Positions 5,664 to 6,206 of a stretch of DNA of 6,206 bases are shown one piece after another. This DNA is from Fimbriiglobus sp. (GTDB lineage: Bacteria; Planctomycetota; Planctomycetia; Gemmatales; Gemmataceae). Location of the stretch: NCBI GenBank assembly GCA_025352585.1, contig JANXTD010000780.1, forward strand, positions 1 through 6,206, read 5' to 3'. Numbering within the stretch: the first letter of the stretch is position 1; each line of letters opens with the position of its first letter. The notes under the pieces are model-generated. The model did no database searches and was not told where the DNA came from. It saw nothing but the letters and a program-made list of their open reading frames with translations. The translations under genes and the position numbers were made by a program.

Positions 5664-6206
5664 ATGGCCACGCGCCGACTCCCCCCCGACTTCGACCGCC
5701 TCGAAGACCGCGTGACCCCGTCGGCCGGCGTCGCCCCCGACCGCCTGCTGGTGACGTTCAGCCTGGTCGTGCCCGAGGCGAGCCGCGCCGCCGAGTTACG
5801 CGGCTCCCCCGGCGTCGGGGAGTTCGCGGCGATCGGCTTCGGCCTCTACGCCGTCGATCTGCGCGAGGGGCAGTCGCTCCCGGTCACGCAGTCGAAGCTC
5901 GCCGCGCTTTCGGGCGTCCAGTCCGTCAGCCGGGACGCGAAACTCGCCCTCGACTCGACGCCGAACGACCCCAACTTCGCCAGCCAGGACTGGCTCCGGG
6001 CGATCGGTGCCCCCGCTGCCTGGAACGTGACGACCGGCACCGGCCAAACCGTCGTCGCGGTCATCGACAGCGGCATCGACCTGACGCACCCCGACCTCGC
6101 GGGCAACCTCTGGACCAACCCCGGCGAGGTGGCCGGCAACGGCCGCGACGACGACGGCGACGGCTTCGTCGACGACGTCCACGGCGTCAACTTCGTGACC
6201 AACTCC
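5664..6206 (+). CDS. Subtilisin-family (S8) serine protease, N-terminal part (runs off the right edge)
   Basis: An open frame of 181 codons from the ATG at 5664 to the window end, without a stop. It starts with MATRRLPPDFDRLEDRVTPS. The RLEDRVTP block (12-19) resembles the LExR-type N-terminal motif of many planctomycete extracellular proteins. Residues about 26-97 look like an inhibitor-I9-like propeptide (DRLLVTFSLVV to GVQSVSRDAKLAL). The catalytic domain then begins with NDPNFASQDWLRAIGAPAAW (101-120) and TVVAVIDSGIDLTHPDL (129-145), which contains the catalytic aspartate D135. An acidic GRDDDGDGFVDDVHG segment (160-174), typical of calcium-binding subtilases, follows. The catalytic histidine and serine lie beyond the window, so activity cannot be judged. 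There is no classical hydrophobic signal peptide in the visible start. A weak GGAAG lies seven bases before the ATG. It is divergent from dnaG and probably functionally unrelated to it. Confidence 0.9.
   Translation, partial: MATRRLPPDFDRLEDRVTPSAGVAPDRLLVTFSLVVPEASRAAELRGSPGVGEFAAIGFGLYAVDLREGQSLPVTQSKLAALSGVQSVSRDAKLALDSTPNDPNFASQDWLRAIGAPAAWNVTTGTGQTVVAVIDSGIDLTHPDLAGNLWTNPGEVAGNGRDDDGDGFVDDVHGVNFVTNS

Overview
The window is very GC-rich bacterial DNA, most likely from a planctomycete of the Gemmata type (Gemmataceae). Two things suggest this: the base composition, and the divergent extracellular-type protease, which begins with an 'RLEDRVTP' block like those at the N-termini of many planctomycete surface or secreted proteins. 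The assignment comes from motif recognition, not from a database search.

Layout. Positions 1-4991 form one leftward (minus-strand) gene train. In transcription order it holds dnaG (primase, 3096-4991), rpoD (primary sigma factor, 1313-2992), two tandem type II toxin-antitoxin (TA) modules (antitoxin 1029-1274 with toxin 740-1036, then antitoxin 460-705 with toxin 171-467), and the first 53 codons of an unrecognised protein (1-159) that runs off the left edge. Gaps after rpoD are short (38 bp, then 34 bp, then 11 bp). Antitoxin and toxin overlap by 8 bp in each module. I see no terminator inside the train, so one operon is plausible. The dnaG-rpoD pair is the core of the classical macromolecular-synthesis operon; rpsU is not directly upstream of dnaG here.

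A 672-bp non-coding stretch (4992-5663) lies upstream of dnaG. It contains a good sigma-70-type promoter on the minus strand (TTGACG, 18 bp, TATATT), which would give a leader of about 289 nt before dnaG. It also holds a near-perfect GC palindrome. On its right side, at 5664, begins a rightward subtilisin-family (S8) serine protease that is cut by the right edge.

How the genes relate. DnaG primes replication and RpoD directs housekeeping transcription. The TA modules look like a duplicated accessory cassette inserted or captured behind rpoD. The two toxins are about 80% identical over their C-terminal 45 residues but only about 34% identical over the first 53. This suggests gene conversion or domain shuffling between copies and is the most interesting signal here. 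I found no CRISPR array, tRNA, rRNA or insertion sequence.
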